Of a DNA stretch of 64,000 nt, positions 63,337 to 64,000 are shown piece by piece. Each line of letters opens with the position of its first letter. Within the stretch, counting starts at the first letter, position 1. A program made the translations under genes and the position numbers. The notes beneath the pieces are model-generated. The model searched no databases, was not told the DNA's origin, and saw nothing but the letters and a program-made list of their open reading frames with translations. Origin of the DNA: Maribacter aquivivus (GTDB lineage: Bacteria; Bacteroidota; Bacteroidia; Flavobacteriales; Flavobacteriaceae); contig NZ_FQZX01000003.1 in assembly GCF_900142175.1 (NCBI RefSeq), positions 468,471-532,470 on the forward strand, read 5' to 3'.

Positions 63337-63468
63337 GCTAAAGCTTATTGTTTAGTTTTATTTTTTCTTGTCCAAAGCTAAATCCATTCCCGATAGCTAT
63401 CGGGATTAGCGACTTTATAAATATACACAGACCTTTCTGTTTTGCCCTAAAGTCCGCATTACGTTTAG
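63337..63468 (-). repeat. Intergenic repeat, copy C
   Basis: About 132 bases, near-identical to copy B in GCTAAAGCTTATTGTTT, AAAGCTAAATCCATTCCCG and TATAAATATACACAGACCTTTC. It ends with the CGCATTACGTTTAG element that is also at the end of B. It separates the lipoprotein gene at 62700 from the DUF2750 gene. Confidence 0.8.
63388..63405. repeat. 18-base palindrome inside copy C
   Basis: Second exact copy of TCCCGATAGCTATCGGGA, at the same place within the larger repeat as in copy B. Confidence 0.85.
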
Positions 63469-63616
63469 ATTTTATTACACAATTTTTTTTTCGTTCGAGT
63501 TAGCTTCTCCATAGGATTTACACGCACATCCGCAAACTGGCTAAAAAGGCCATCTGCGAAACAGTTGCGTTTGAGTAAAGTCCATTTGTGAGATTCTGAA
63601 TTTTCGAGACAGTTTT

Positions 63617-63997
63617 TTATTCGTATTGCTCGCATTCAAAAATCAAATGACTTTTTATTTCATTGGGTTTAACAACAATGGCGTCGAATACTCGATTCGG
63701 AAATGCTCCAATCAAATAATTTTCCAATTCTAGTTTATCTAACCACTCCAAAAACGCCCTTAACTCGACCCTTACAACATTATGGTCAATCCAGTCCGAG
63801 TTTAGAAACTCCTTAGCGAATTCCATTTCTGGCCATACAGGAATACATTCCGTTTCTCCAGTTGAGCAAGTAACGTAATCTCCATTCTTGTCTAAAATCA
63901 AGAATATTTGTTCAAAATCGGCAACTTTACGAACTAAAAACCCATACCTCTCGGATGGTTTTAGGTTAAAAACGCTTTCGATTTTTTTATGGTGCAT
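63617..63997 (-). CDS. DUF2750 family protein
   Basis: 126 residues starting 3 bases from the window edge, complete as seen. The DUF2750 pattern is present: RYGFLVRKVADFEQIFLI (about 17-34), VWPEMEFAKEFL with the conserved Trp-Pro, and FLEWLDKLELENYLIGAFPN. Cytoplasmic, function unknown; this family is common in accessory regions. The gene and the about 140 bases downstream of it look richer in G+C than their neighbours, compatible with recent acquisition. Confidence 0.8.
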   Translation of the reverse strand: MHHKKIESVFNLKPSERYGFLVRKVADFEQIFLILDKNGDYVTCSTGETECIPVWPEMEFAKEFLNSDWIDHNVVRVELRAFLEWLDKLELENYLIGAFPNRVFDAIVVKPNEIKSHLIFECEQYE

Positions 63998-64000
63998 AAT

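Noticed and set aside
61840..63468. Canonical integron attC sites
   Set aside because: The 7-base boxes do not fit RYYYAAC and GTTRRRY and no integron integrase is in the window; only a general likeness remains.

Overview
The window reads as a chromosomal segment of a low-G+C member of the Flavobacteriaceae (Bacteroidota), most likely a marine one. The grounds are a TonB-dependent receptor with a carboxypeptidase-regulatory-like N-terminal domain, many lipoproteins with short Bacteroidota-style signal peptides, weak or absent Shine-Dalgarno sequences, several exact TAnnTTTG (-7) promoter boxes, a GH16 glucanase lipoprotein, an E1 alpha/beta fusion dehydrogenase and a mannitol dehydrogenase. 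I cannot name the genus. I saw no rRNA, tRNA, CRISPR array, transposase or phage gene.

Layout. 1-5.6 kb: a TPR-like secreted protein (cut by the window edge), a TonB-dependent receptor, an MFS exporter and a serine hydrolase. 5.6-10.9 kb: a complete leucine operon on the minus strand (leuC, leuD, leuA-type synthase, leuB), interrupted between leuA and leuB by a four-helix-bundle (S23/Avd-like) gene framed by imperfect inverted repeats. 11-13.4 kb: two tandem paralogous lipoproteins that run tail-to-tail into recG. 13.4-18.6 kb: recG, a secreted M1 aminopeptidase and a patatin. 18.7-23 kb: a minus-strand run of an M20 amidohydrolase, a GltB-domain protein, a degenerate OmpA-like protein and a membrane-anchored unknown. 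23.2-27.1 kb: UvrD-type helicase, GH16 lipoprotein and a YciO-type protein. 27.2-31 kb: OmpA lipoprotein, glycosyltransferase, solitary HsdR-N domain protein, holA and DoxX.

31.2-40.2 kb (minus strand): fused E1 dehydrogenase, a large M1-peptidase-like protein that has lost its zinc motif and carries an outer-membrane barrel, a LOG-family protein and uvrA. 40.4-44.3 kb: a signalling locus with a universal stress protein, a receiver-Crp/Fnr fusion regulator, a PAS-PAS histidine kinase and a TerB-like protein. TGAT-N4-ATCA boxes lie in front of the stress-protein and TerB-like genes. 44.3-47.5 kb: mannitol-type dehydrogenase overlapping an NCS1-family permease. 47.8-54 kb: a TetR/HAD/SDR/lipoprotein set and an SDR/MBL/AraC set. 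54.2-56.8 kb: an arsenic operon (arsR, DUF6428-like, arsenate reductase, ACR3).

57-61.6 kb holds small genes of mostly unknown function, including an unusual CBM48-like/Lys-rich linker/helix-hairpin-helix protein. The last 2.2 kb (61.8-64 kb) is an accessory stretch of short orphan genes, all on the minus strand, separated by three copies of a shared imperfect-palindromic repeat. It resembles a gene-cassette array and is the part of the window most likely to hide something undescribed.
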